Shown here in pieces: positions 30,796-38,378 of a stretch of 64,000 nucleotides of DNA. The stretch is taken from contig JARFQE010000110.1 in assembly GCA_029287915.1 (NCBI GenBank), positions 1-64,000 on the forward strand, in the 5' to 3' direction. The position numbers and the translations under genes are program-made. Source of the stretch: Arenicellales bacterium. GTDB lineage: Bacteria > Pseudomonadota > Gammaproteobacteria > BMS3Bbin11. How positions within the stretch are numbered: position 1 is the first letter of the stretch; each line of letters starts with the position of its first letter. The notes below the pieces were generated by a model. It ran no database searches, was not told where the DNA came from, and worked only from the letters and a program-made list of their open reading frames with translations.

Positions 30796-31533
30796 ATGCC
30801 AGATCTGTCTGTAGTCATACCCGTTCATAACGAGGAGGACAACATTCGCTTGCTGATTGATGAAGTGAGGCAGTCGCTGGATAATGTGCTTGATTACGAA
30901 CTGATCTATGTCAACGACGGCAGTAGTGATTCAACACTGAATATTCTTCAGGAATACAGTGCTGGTTTTCCGCTATTGCATGTTATTAGTCATGAAACAG
31001 GCGTTGGACAAAGTACAGCGATACGAACAGGTATAAATCATGCGCGTTCGGCAGTTATTGCGACCCTGGACGGTGATGGGCAGAATGATCCGGCGGATAT
31101 ACCTGCGCTCTACCGGGCCCTGATTGAGCAGGCAGAATTCGGCGTGGTGCTGGTGAATGGTTATCGCAAGCAGCGCAAGGATACCTTTATCAAGCGCATT
31201 TCATCACGACTTGCTAATGGCATTCGTGGCTGGCTACTGGATGATAACACCCCTGATACTGGATGTGGTCTAAAGGTTTTCAAACGGGATGCCTATCTGG
31301 CAATTCCATTTTTTGATCATCTGCACCGTTTTTTGCCAGCTATGATGATAAATGGCGGAGGCAAGGTAATATCTGTCGAAGTGAATCATCGTGAGCGGCA
31401 TGGCGGCTCTTCCCATTATGGGTTTTTTGATCGACTGTGGATTGGGATTTTTGATCTGATGGGTGTCATCTGGCTTAAATCACGGACCACTCATCCTGTG
31501 GTTAGACAAGAAATCAAGCATGAAAGAGAGTGA
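30796..31533 (+). CDS. Family 2 glycosyltransferase (polyprenyl-phosphate sugar transferase-like)
   Basis: 245 residues with a DPM1/ArnC-like GT-A fold: LSVVIPVHNEEDNI, ELIYVNDGSSDSTL, the catalytic ATLDGDGQNDPADIP, and the acceptor region TPDTGCGLKVFKRDAYL, then HRFLPAMM and NHRERHGGSSHYG. There is no C-terminal transmembrane pair, so it is the soluble or peripheral type. It probably transfers a sugar to a lipid-phosphate carrier. The downstream LAB_N membrane protein is a common companion. A consensus -10 box TATAAT at 30759-30764 lies 31 bp upstream. Confidence 0.88.
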   Translation: MPDLSVVIPVHNEEDNIRLLIDEVRQSLDNVLDYELIYVNDGSSDSTLNILQEYSAGFPLLHVISHETGVGQSTAIRTGINHARSAVIATLDGDGQNDPADIPALYRALIEQAEFGVVLVNGYRKQRKDTFIKRISSRLANGIRGWLLDDNTPDTGCGLKVFKRDAYLAIPFFDHLHRFLPAMMINGGGKVISVEVNHRERHGGSSHYGFFDRLWIGIFDLMGVIWLKSRTTHPVVRQEIKHERE

Positions 31534-31566
31534 ACACCTGAAGTTAAAAAGTAATTGAGTATACCT

Positions 31567-31890
31567 ATGAATAGTACGATATCCGTTATTGAGATTTTAG
31601 GGATGACCCTGGTCATCACTCCATGGAAGATTATTGGTTATATTGGTGTGGTGTTATTTGCTGGTCGCTGGTTTGTGCAGTTATGGGCATCTCGGCGTTC
31701 ACGCCGGGTAGTTATGCCGCGCTTGTTCTGGTATATGAGTATTGCCGGAAGTTTAATGCTGCTCAGTTATTTCATTTTTGGAAAAAATGATTCGGTGGGG
31801 ATTCTCTCTAATGCTTTTCCGTTTTTGATTGCCAGTTACAATCTCTATTTAGATATCACACATAAAAACCGGCAAGTTGAGACCAGCTGA
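31567..31890 (+). CDS. Lipid A disaccharide synthase N-terminal-like (LAB_N) membrane protein
   Basis: About 107 residues with three hydrophobic helices. The LAB_N signature is WKIIGYIGVVLFAGRWFVQLW (about residues 16-36), then VMPRLFWYMSIAGSLMLLSYF and a closing YNLYLDITHK. It is a SWEET/PQ-loop-like three-helix protein, stand-alone rather than fused to LpxB. ATG 31567 is chosen; TTG 31555 is an in-frame alternative. Usually found with a GT2 enzyme, it may help lipid-linked sugar transfer or flipping; this is inference. Confidence 0.82.
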   Translation: MNSTISVIEILGMTLVITPWKIIGYIGVVLFAGRWFVQLWASRRSRRVVMPRLFWYMSIAGSLMLLSYFIFGKNDSVGILSNAFPFLIASYNLYLDITHKNRQVETS

Positions 31891-31914
31891 TCAAACATTA
31901 ACTGATATCCTTGA

Positions 31915-32682
31915 TCAGCTGGCAGCAATTCCGAGAATAATCCCTTTTTGCTTCAAGCCCTGCAAGATCTCCAGACCACCTGTTAATATCGCTTGCGTGT
32001 TTTCGTGACCCAGCTCCGCCGCAATTTCATTAAGTACATCGGCAGAACTTATATCTTTATTTAACTCCAGTTGCTGCAGTAGTTTAGCGGTGACCAGATT
32101 GATCTCTGTAAACTGAACTTCATCATCGGAATCGCGATAAACGATAATACAAACGGGCTGCTCAGCAGGGTGCTCAGGCTGAAATTCGGGTTTTATTTTA
32201 TGCACAGGCCAGGCGTAGGTTAACAGTAACGCCAGTGGTGACATGACCGGATGGCCATGCAGTAGCGATGACTCGATATCAACCTGTTGCAGATCGGGCT
32301 CTTCCTGCGAAATTGATAATGCCAGCTCAATCCATTCGTAGTGGGCCAGTTCAAACAGGAACGGAGGATCTATTTCCCGCATGCGGTGCTCGGACTGTAA
32401 ATAATCTAAAAACTCGCGTGATATTTCCAGAAAATATGGTGACTGGCAGCGATGCAGAGCATAGAAACTACGTACCAGTTCTAGCCACCGATCTTCATCG
32501 TAAAGGCTTTTCAGAACAGGAAATGTATTACCAAGAAAACCCTGGATGTTATTGAAGAAAAGGTCTCGGTAGATTCCCATTCTCCGGTTCTCGATCTCTG
32601 CGGGTGCCGCTATGTTTTCTGGATCCCTGATATGTGCGGCGAATTCGTATAGCTGCTTTTTCAATAGCTCAGGCTGTGACAT
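31915..32682 (-). CDS. hvfC: HvfC/DUF2063 RiPP maturation partner
   Basis: 255 residues. The N-terminal DUF2063 helical domain begins LLKKQLYEFAAHIRDP and includes YRDLFFNNIQGFLGNTFPVL, FYALHRCQSPYFLEISREFL and LFELAHYEWIELALS. A second domain follows from about residue 170. Proteins of this family partner DUF692 (MNIO) enzymes and bind the precursor peptide. Its start overlaps hvfB by 14 bp, so the pair is coupled. It is last in the operon hvfA-hvfX-hvfB-hvfC. Confidence 0.88.
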   Translation of the reverse strand: MSQPELLKKQLYEFAAHIRDPENIAAPAEIENRRMGIYRDLFFNNIQGFLGNTFPVLKSLYDEDRWLELVRSFYALHRCQSPYFLEISREFLDYLQSEHRMREIDPPFLFELAHYEWIELALSISQEEPDLQQVDIESSLLHGHPVMSPLALLLTYAWPVHKIKPEFQPEHPAEQPVCIIVYRDSDDEVQFTEINLVTAKLLQQLELNKDISSADVLNEIAAELGHENTQAILTGGLEILQGLKQKGIILGIAAS

Positions 32683-33538
32683 GATGAGCTCCGCTATGCT
32701 GCAGTTTTGCGTATTTTTGCTGGTATTCAGAGATTTGCCTGATTTCTGCCATCAGTTCATTATACGGAGGGATGTTGAAATCCCTTTCCAGCAGGGTGGG
32801 CAGTACACCAAATTCAGCATAGGCTTCTTGCAGTAAACCCCAGACTGGATCAATTACATCCGCTCCGTGGGTGTCGACAATCAGATCATCTGCCTCGTTA
32901 TAGTGTCCGGCAACATGGACATAAGAGATACGATCACCGGGAAGTGCACGCAGAAATTCAGAGGCATCATAGCGATGATTGACCGAATTGACATAGATAT
33001 TGTTAACGTCTAACAGCAATTTGCAGTCTGCCTCTTCAACAACCGCATTGATGAAGTCAATTTCATCCATCTCTTTTCCTGGTGCTGCATAGTAGGAAAC
33101 ATTTTCAATCACCAGTTGCTGTTCAATGATGTCCTGTACCTGTCGAATACGACCCGCCACATAGTGAACAGCTTCTTCAGTAAATGGAATTGGCATCAGG
33201 TCGTACAGATGCCCATCATCCGAGCAGTAACTAAGGTGTTCACTATAGCAGCGGATATTGTATTCCTGCATAAACTGCTTAACTTCCCTGACGAAAGCTA
33301 TGTCAAGTTTTTCCGGACCACCGATAGACAGGGAAAGGCCATGTAGAGTGAAAGGATAACGTTCTGTCAGGGCCCGAAACTGCTTGCCAAAACGACCACC
33401 CAGACCAATCCAGTTTTCGGGAGCAACCTCCATAAAACCGACCGGAATTTGGTCCTGAGCGAGAAATTCATCTAATAAACTGCGACGTAGCCCTATGCCT
33501 GCGCCCTGCACCGGAAACTGGGAAGATGAAATATTCAT
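32669..33538 (-). CDS. hvfB: HvfB-type MNIO (DUF692) RiPP peptide-modifying enzyme
   Basis: Multinuclear non-haem iron-dependent oxidase of 289 residues with a TIM-barrel fold. Conserved metal-ligand stretches are LHGLSLSIGG, YSEHLSYC, VIENVSYYA, LLLDVNNIYVNS, YVHVAGHY, DTHGADV and LLERDFNIP. Members of this family convert Cys residues of a precursor peptide into oxazolone/thioamide groups (HvfA of Haemophilus, bufferins). The precursor with four EGKCG units is encoded two genes upstream. It starts 2 bp after hvfX ends. Confidence 0.92.
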   Translation of the reverse strand: MNISSSQFPVQGAGIGLRRSLLDEFLAQDQIPVGFMEVAPENWIGLGGRFGKQFRALTERYPFTLHGLSLSIGGPEKLDIAFVREVKQFMQEYNIRCYSEHLSYCSDDGHLYDLMPIPFTEEAVHYVAGRIRQVQDIIEQQLVIENVSYYAAPGKEMDEIDFINAVVEEADCKLLLDVNNIYVNSVNHRYDASEFLRALPGDRISYVHVAGHYNEADDLIVDTHGADVIDPVWGLLQEAYAEFGVLPTLLERDFNIPPYNELMAEIRQISEYQQKYAKLQHSGAHHVTA

Positions 33539-33540
33539 TA

Positions 33541-34155
33541 TTAATTCTTGTCCTCTGTCATGAAGCGTTTTCTGATCCAGTAATCAACGCCAAAATACTT
33601 TCCGCTACCGATAAAGAAAAGCACCAGCAGCATCACAAAATAAGTCACAGCCCATTCTATACCGTTATTGGAAATGACAAAATTGCCACTACCAGTCAAC
33701 CAGTCATAATTGCCATGTTCCTGTAATAAAGATTTCGCTGCGGCCAAACGCTGTCCAGCCTCCTCGATACCAGCCGGTGGAAACGGGCTCATCGGATCTG
33801 CCACCGCTTGCCAGCCATTATCGATATGCACAGCAAAAATGGCGACCAGCATGGTGATCATCAATGGAATGGATATCCAGCGCACAGCAAAGCCAATGGC
33901 CAGAAGAATCGCACCAAGTACCTCAGATCCGGTGGCCAGCGCTGCCATTAACTCTGGCATTGGCATTCCCAGACCCCAGTCGGGATTGCCGAACCAGGCT
34001 GCCGTATCTTCAAAGCTACTGAGCTTGTTGATTCCGGCGACCCAAAAGACAGGTACCAGGTAAATGCGGAGTAATAATGGGCCGAGAAAATCAACTGCAC
34101 GGGTGCTGTCTAACAGGCGTTGCAGGGGCAGTATACTTTTAATAAGTAAATTCAT
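33541..34155 (-). CDS. hvfX: HvfX/DoxX-family membrane protein
   Basis: 204 residues of the DoxX family with about four membrane helices: LLLRIYLVPVFWVAGINKL, MAALATGSEVLGAILLAIGF, WISIPLMITMLVAIFAVHIDN and a C-terminal TYFVMLLVLFFIG. Some members in RiPP metallophore operons are annotated as Cu-binding maturation proteins. It is the second gene after the precursor, separated from it by a strong hairpin. It may export or protect the modified peptide or manage membrane redox; this is not shown. Confidence 0.85.
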   Translation of the reverse strand: MNLLIKSILPLQRLLDSTRAVDFLGPLLLRIYLVPVFWVAGINKLSSFEDTAAWFGNPDWGLGMPMPELMAALATGSEVLGAILLAIGFAVRWISIPLMITMLVAIFAVHIDNGWQAVADPMSPFPPAGIEEAGQRLAAAKSLLQEHGNYDWLTGSGNFVISNNGIEWAVTYFVMLLVLFFIGSGKYFGVDYWIRKRFMTEDKN

Positions 34156-34224
34156 TTAGTTATCTCCGGTTTATATTATCTGACCTGAGAGTAATTCAAT
34201 AACTCATTCATCGAGCTGAATAAA

Positions 34225-34252
34225 AAAGGGCAGACGATATCGTCTGCCCTTT
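34225..34252 (-). terminator. Perfect 28-nt palindrome between hvfA and hvfX
   Basis: AAAGGGCAGACGAT followed immediately by its exact complement. On the minus strand it is followed by TTTTTTATTC, so it reads as an intrinsic terminator for hvfA transcription. Because the maturation genes have the same orientation just downstream, it probably acts as a leaky attenuator that keeps precursor mRNA in excess. Confidence 0.85.
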
Positions 34253-34287
34253 GGATAAAGTTAAGTGCTTACAGGGTGGGCAGATGT

Positions 34288-34542
34288 TTACTTAGAACCA
34301 CCACACTTACCTTCGCCGCACTTGCCTTCCTTCTCGGCTTTTTCTTTTGCCATGCCTTCGCCGCATTTACCTTCGCCGCACTTGCCTTCACCCATTTTTT
34401 CACCGGAAACCATGTATCCACTTTCCATAGAAGTCATGGCAAAAGGACTGTCAGCAGAAGCAGAACTGATTCCGGCAACTGAACCGATCATTAATGAACC
34501 AACGGCTGCAGCAACGGTTTTTTGTTTAATGGTGTTATTCAT
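34288..34542 (-). CDS. hvfA: HvfA-type RiPP metallophore precursor peptide
   Basis: 84-residue precursor. An N-terminal signal peptide (hydrophobic VAAAVGSLMIGSVAGISSAS, cut near ASA-DS) is followed by a short spacer and a core with four EGKCG units: residues 52-61 and 72-81, Cys 55, 60, 75 and 80. Between the two pairs is a Lys/Glu linker (MAKEKAEK). EGKC cysteines are the sites that DUF692/DUF2063 enzymes turn into oxazolone/thioamide pairs, which bind copper in the Haemophilus and bufferin systems. An SD AGAGGAAG lies before the start. Periplasmic metal buffering is inferred from the family. Confidence 0.9.
   Translation of the reverse strand: MNNTIKQKTVAAAVGSLMIGSVAGISSASADSPFAMTSMESGYMVSGEKMGEGKCGEGKCGEGMAKEKAEKEGKCGEGKCGGSK
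34300..34389 (-). repeat. EGKCG-coding 15-bp repeats in the hvfA core
   Basis: Two tandem pairs of 15-bp units coding EGKCG lie at 34360-34389 and 34300-34329, with a 30-bp Lys/Glu-rich spacer. Third-base differences show the units have been retained at the protein level. Confidence 0.8.
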
Positions 34543-34573
34543 TGTTTCGTCTTCCTCTTTGTTTAGAAAATAA

Positions 34574-34612
34574 ATTTTATACTAATTTAAATCAGTCATC
34601 TTCTGCGATGAC
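34574..34612 (-). promoter_or_regulatory. Candidate hvfA promoter and operator dyad
   Basis: A perfect dyad GTCATC-N6-GATGAC spans 34595-34612. On the minus strand a TATAAAAT box follows, about 35 bp from the hvfA start (34542). The -35 position expected from that box falls inside the dyad and is non-consensus, as in activator-dependent or metal-regulated promoters. Purely sequence-based. Confidence 0.4.
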
Positions 34613-34924
34613 ATGTTAAAGGATGTTCTTTTCTGAATAGAAATAACAGATAGTAAAGAATCTCCTTGTTACGTTTGGAACACAGATGTTTTGAAAAGTT
34701 CCGTGATGCGAATAATTTTTATTAGTAATGCCTGATGGCCAGAAAGAATATCTCTATTCTATTCATGTCATATTCAGTTTCATGGTGTGGTGACAGTCGG
34801 GCTAAGTGCTATGCGTCGCTCTGTATCTGTCATGCGGGCATGTTAGACCAGTGTCAGTCTCGCTTATTTCGTCTAACAGCTAAGTAAATTGGCACCCTAA
34901 GCAAATGTAACCATATAGAGATAA
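34613..34924. other. Spacer between the Hvf operon promoter and mltF
   Basis: About 310 bp between two same-strand units with no convincing reading frame. I see no RNA gene, clear repeat or strong terminator for mltF. Confidence 0.4.
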
Positions 34925-36367
34925 TCATAATGCCGGTAAGTCTATTCCATCGAGAAGGATGACAGGCTTCTCACGTTGCCTGTCATACCAGCTAAGGATT
35001 GCATAATAGCCACGTATTCGATTGACATAAGCGACTGGTTCGTAGCCTCGTGCGTAGCCATGACGGGTCTTTTTGTGCCACTCCGGGCTGGCAAGTAAAG
35101 GCAGGTGTTTGCGTACATCGAGCCAGTTGTCTGGATCATCGCCAGCCTTCTGCGTAAGTATACGTGCATCCTCAAGGTGACCTGTTCCAACATTATAAGC
35201 AGCAAGGGCCAGCCATAATCTATCAGGTTGCTTGATACGTGCTGGAAGTTTATCCATGAGCATCTTCAGGTAGCGTGATCCTCCGTCAATGCTTTGCCAT
35301 GGATCCAGTCGATCTTCAATTTTTAGTCTTTTAGCGGTTGCATTGGTTAGCATCATAATTCCACGCACTCCGGTAGGTGAGACAGCATCCACATCCCAGT
35401 GTGACTCCTGATAACCTTGCGCTGCCAGTAGTCGCCAGTCTATGCCGGTATTTTTTCCTGCAAGACGGAACATGTCTTCATATGCAGGCAGCAGGTGGTC
35501 GATACTATGAAGAAATTTCTTGGTATTAACATAATTGAATTTTGAACTGGGTCCGTAGTAACGATCCAGCAATCTGTCCAGCTGGCCGCTGGCCTTCACT
35601 TCCAGCAGGAATTTATTTGCAGCTTCCAGCAGAGATTTATCGTTGCTAAGGGTAAACATCCAGGCAAGCTTGTCTTCCGGAGGAAGAGAAAAAGCTATTT
35701 GCAGGTCCGGGTAGAACTGACGAACAACAGAGACAATGTTTGAATCAGCTACTGTCATTTCAAGTTGCTTTTCCCAGACGCGTACAAGCAGATTCTCAGG
35801 GGTGTCAGTAGCTGTCTCCTGCCAGCTTATTTCTGGATAGGTTTCCTGTAAATTTTTCAGGCGTTCAGCATGACTGCTGCCAGCAGTGACCATGATATCC
35901 CATCCTGTAAGACTGGCTGGTTTACGAGGTCTTTTTTTACCGCCATTTCTGTACACAAACTGCTGTTTTATTGTTTGATAGGGAGTGCTGAATGAAAATT
36001 GTTTATTTCGCTCATCGGTGATTGTTAGACCAGCTGCGCCCATGTCTACACGAGCAGCCTTTATTTCTGACATAATATCTTCAAACTGGTCTGCGATCTT
36101 TATTTCAAGTTTGACACCCAGTCTATCAGCAAACTCACGAACCAGTTCATACTCAAATCCTCTTGGTCCCTGGTTCCCTTCGAAGTAGGTAGTTGGACCG
36201 TTGAAGGTGATGACCCTGAGCTTGCCAGCTGACTTGATACGCTCAAGATGGTTTTTATCCCAGCTAAATTCCAGGATAAGTACTGGAATTGATAGAAAGA
36301 TAGCAACTAGAATACCAATTAATCGAATGCGTCTTACACGTTTAGTTTGTTTACGGGTAGCGCTCAC
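34925..36367 (-). CDS. mltF: Membrane-bound lytic murein transglycosylase MltF
   Basis: 480 residues. An N-terminal membrane or signal segment (about 14-32) comes first. Then a solute-binding (SBP_bac_3) regulatory domain, GKLRVITFNGPTTYFEG through MFTLSNDKSLLEAANKFLL (about 45-270). Then an SLT domain with the catalytic Glu in AAQGYQESHWDVDAVSPTGV, followed by GIMMLTNATA and LALAAYNVGTGHLEDA. It cleaves peptidoglycan; the N-terminal module senses wall fragments in E. coli relatives. No adjacent partner gene is obvious. Confidence 0.93.
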   Translation of the reverse strand: MSATRKQTKRVRRIRLIGILVAIFLSIPVLILEFSWDKNHLERIKSAGKLRVITFNGPTTYFEGNQGPRGFEYELVREFADRLGVKLEIKIADQFEDIMSEIKAARVDMGAAGLTITDERNKQFSFSTPYQTIKQQFVYRNGGKKRPRKPASLTGWDIMVTAGSSHAERLKNLQETYPEISWQETATDTPENLLVRVWEKQLEMTVADSNIVSVVRQFYPDLQIAFSLPPEDKLAWMFTLSNDKSLLEAANKFLLEVKASGQLDRLLDRYYGPSSKFNYVNTKKFLHSIDHLLPAYEDMFRLAGKNTGIDWRLLAAQGYQESHWDVDAVSPTGVRGIMMLTNATAKRLKIEDRLDPWQSIDGGSRYLKMLMDKLPARIKQPDRLWLALAAYNVGTGHLEDARILTQKAGDDPDNWLDVRKHLPLLASPEWHKKTRHGYARGYEPVAYVNRIRGYYAILSWYDRQREKPVILLDGIDLPAL

Positions 36368-36466
36368 AGTGAGATTATTCGTCTTCGTAATTTGGTCTGA
36401 TCAGATTATTATTTATTCAATTTAGAACATAGCACAAGACATTCATGTCTGAGTGATTTTTCTTAT

Positions 36467-36498
36467 CCAAAAAACAAAGGCCATCAATTTTGATGGCC
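36467..36498 (-). terminator. Terminator of the DsrC/TusE-like gene
   Basis: A perfect 9-bp stem GGCCATCAA/TTGATGGCC (36479-36487 and 36490-36498, 2-nt formal loop) is followed on the minus strand by CCTTTGTTTTTT. It ends transcription about 38 bp after the gene stop. Confidence 0.75.
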
Positions 36499-36535
36499 CT
36501 GTAATGGGTTAAACTGCTTTTATTTTTTTAACTGT

Positions 36536-36871
36536 TTAACTGCAGCCCTTGGGTCTTGGTAGTCCTGCGATCTTGTTGGCGCATTTTATCAGGCCGGTAG
36601 GAAACAGAGAGTAGATATATTTCTGATCACTGCGGTCTTTGCCATATTTTTTCTTCATCATTTTTGAAAATGCGCGTGGTTCAGCCACTTTGCCATTTTC
36701 TGTAAAATATTCACGTGCTTCATTGATTATGTCCCAGTGTTCTTCTGTAAGTTCTGGAATGTTCTCATTTACAGCAATCTTTGCTGCCAGTTCTTCACTC
36801 CACTCATCAAGGTTAAGTAACCAGCCGGCTTCACTGAGTTCGATTGTTTGTCCATTGACTTCTGCTTGCAT
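36536..36871 (-). CDS. DsrC/TusE family sulfur-relay protein
   Basis: 111 residues over the full DsrC/TusE length: LDEWSEELAAKIA, ELTEEHWDIINEAREYF, YIYSLFPTG and the flexible arm IAGLPRPKGCS. The near-terminal C110 (CysA), which carries persulfide, is conserved. The second DsrC Cys, normally four residues before the IAGLP run (CRIAGLP/CKMAGLP), is replaced by Asn, but C97 lies two residues earlier (KCANKIAGLP). It is thus between TusE (one Cys) and true DsrC (two). No dsrAB or tus genes are in the window. Role: tRNA thiolation or sulfur-oxidation relay, undecided. It has its own terminator. Confidence 0.88.
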   Translation of the reverse strand: MQAEVNGQTIELSEAGWLLNLDEWSEELAAKIAVNENIPELTEEHWDIINEAREYFTENGKVAEPRAFSKMMKKKYGKDRSDQKYIYSLFPTGLIKCANKIAGLPRPKGCS

Positions 36872-36927
36872 TGAAAAATCCTCAAAATTTCTGAATATGT
36901 ATAATAGTTGACTAATTATATCAAGAA

Positions 36928-37857
36928 TTAATAGTTGTTGGTATGTTGAGTGCGGCTAATTCCAGAAAGTCCACTGTCAAGGGTGGGATATTTAAGGGTA
37001 ATGTGGAGATCCGTTAGCATTTTTTTATTGTCCATACGGCGTGATTCCCGTAAGTAAGACAGCATTCCTTTACTTAAAATTCTGTTTGCCACTTCCCAGC
37101 CCACGGTTGGCGGCCTGTCTAAACCCAGATGACTGGCGACCTGGAAAAAATATTCCGTCATATTGCTGTCGCAGCCATCGCTAACATTGTATATCTCTCC
37201 ATCACGGCCATATTTTCCCGCGGCGACACATATTCTCGCCAGGTCATCTGCATGTATTCGGTTTGTTTTTGGTGCTAACTCCTGATGAAGAACCGGGATA
37301 GCATTCCTGATCCGCTGCTCGGGCAGTCTGCCTGGACCATAAATGCCGCCAACGCGCAAAATGACTACCTGCACACGGAGTCGATTTCGAACCTCTCTCA
37401 GTTGATCTTCAGCATTTAATCTACGAAAAGCGCGGTCAGTTCCAGGATTGGGCGGTGTTTTTTCTGTTACCCGGCGTCCTGCCTGATCACCATACACTCC
37501 TGATGTGCTGATATATACAATCTTACGGGGAATATTATTGCTGTCCAGACTGGCCAGAAAGTTCGCCATGCGTGGATCAGTTACACCGGTAGGTGGTGGT
37601 GGTGCAAAATAAAACACCAGAGCACCGGCTAATGAAAGGCCTGATAAACTGTCCTTATTATCCAGATCTGCAGTGACAGGCTCTACATCATCGTCTTGCA
37701 TCATCTGACAAGACTCCGGTGAACGAGCTAGTCCTGCAACAATATAATTTTTTTCTTTGTATAGCCTGGCTACACGGCTGCCAATATCACCATATCCGAT
37801 GATGAAAATTCGATTCTGGCCAGAGTTTGAGGGAATTTCCATATTTGTTTCAGCCAC
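36928..37857 (-). CDS. SDR-family NAD(P)-dependent epimerase/oxidoreductase (YeeZ-like)
   Basis: 309 residues with an extended SDR fold. The nucleotide loop is IFIIGYGDIGSRVARLY (a GxGxxG-type variant), the catalytic region is VYISTSGVYGDQAGRRVTE with Ser and Tyr-containing SGVYGD, and VVILRVGGIYGPGR and RIHADDLARI follow. The substrate is unknown; such proteins are annotated YeeZ-like. An internal ATG five codons in (37842) is an alternative start. Confidence 0.82.
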   Translation of the reverse strand: MAETNMEIPSNSGQNRIFIIGYGDIGSRVARLYKEKNYIVAGLARSPESCQMMQDDDVEPVTADLDNKDSLSGLSLAGALVFYFAPPPPTGVTDPRMANFLASLDSNNIPRKIVYISTSGVYGDQAGRRVTEKTPPNPGTDRAFRRLNAEDQLREVRNRLRVQVVILRVGGIYGPGRLPEQRIRNAIPVLHQELAPKTNRIHADDLARICVAAGKYGRDGEIYNVSDGCDSNMTEYFFQVASHLGLDRPPTVGWEVANRILSKGMLSYLRESRRMDNKKMLTDLHITLKYPTLDSGLSGISRTQHTNNY

Positions 37858-37890
37858 CTTCTGGTGTATTGAACTTTTATATATTTTATC

Positions 37891-37918
37891 TTGAAACCTG
37901 AAACTTGAAACACAAAAC
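37891..37918. repeat. Four-copy heptamer repeat (TTGAAAC-like)
   Basis: Four consecutive 7-bp units TTGAAAC, CTGAAAC, TTGAAAC and ACAAAAC lie in the spacer between the SDR gene and the SRP RNA. Compare the 7-bp repeat before miaA. Confidence 0.6.
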
Positions 37919-38000
37919 TTTTTCTAATTAAACTGGTTTATATCAGAAACAATCGCTAAAATTCACTGTGCATTTTCATCTACACGGGAATGCATTCAAT

Positions 38001-38116
38001 GGCGGTGATGGTTGGTCCCCTTAATGACGATATGCTGTGAACCCGGTCAGGTCTGGAAGGAAGCAGCCGCAGCAGCAGATTCGGGTGTTAGGGCAAGGCT
38101 GTCCTGATCCGCCACC
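38001..38116 (+). ncRNA. ffs: Signal recognition particle RNA (4.5S, small bacterial type)
   Basis: The conserved apical hairpin core is unmistakable: GGTCAGGTCTGGAAGGAAGC then AGCC and GCAG. Terminal complementarity pairs TGGCGG (38000-38005) with CCGCCA (38109-38114), giving the long 4.5S rod. It works with Ffh in cotranslational targeting. Position just upstream of dnaX matches many gammaproteobacteria. Ends are approximate. Confidence 0.93.
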
Positions 38117-38378
38117 ATTTCAATGATAGCTGTGCACACGCAATACATAAACGAACTTCTGTTCTTTCCCGGTGAGAGAAAATTCATGGATCTTGCAGAG
38201 CCACAAAGAAGTAAAGAAAAAAATGCTAATTATTTTTCCGGCGAGCTGGCGGGAAGCACATTTCTTAGCTTAACCATGCAAAATTTAAGGCCTTTCACTT
38301 TTCGCAACTGGCTGTGCCTAAGTCGTTCAAAGCCCTATAATGGTTCTGTATCATTGAGTTTTGTTCCCGGATTACTCT

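Noticed and set aside
34265-34573. Open frames on the + strand opposite hvfA
   Set aside because: They are Pro/His-rich mirror translations of the EGKCG repeats and the precursor on the other strand explains the sequence.
34596-34640. ECF sigma -35/-10 (GAAC ... GTC) for hvfA
   Set aside because: The GAAC and GTC elements on the minus strand are only 12 bp apart, too close for an ECF promoter.
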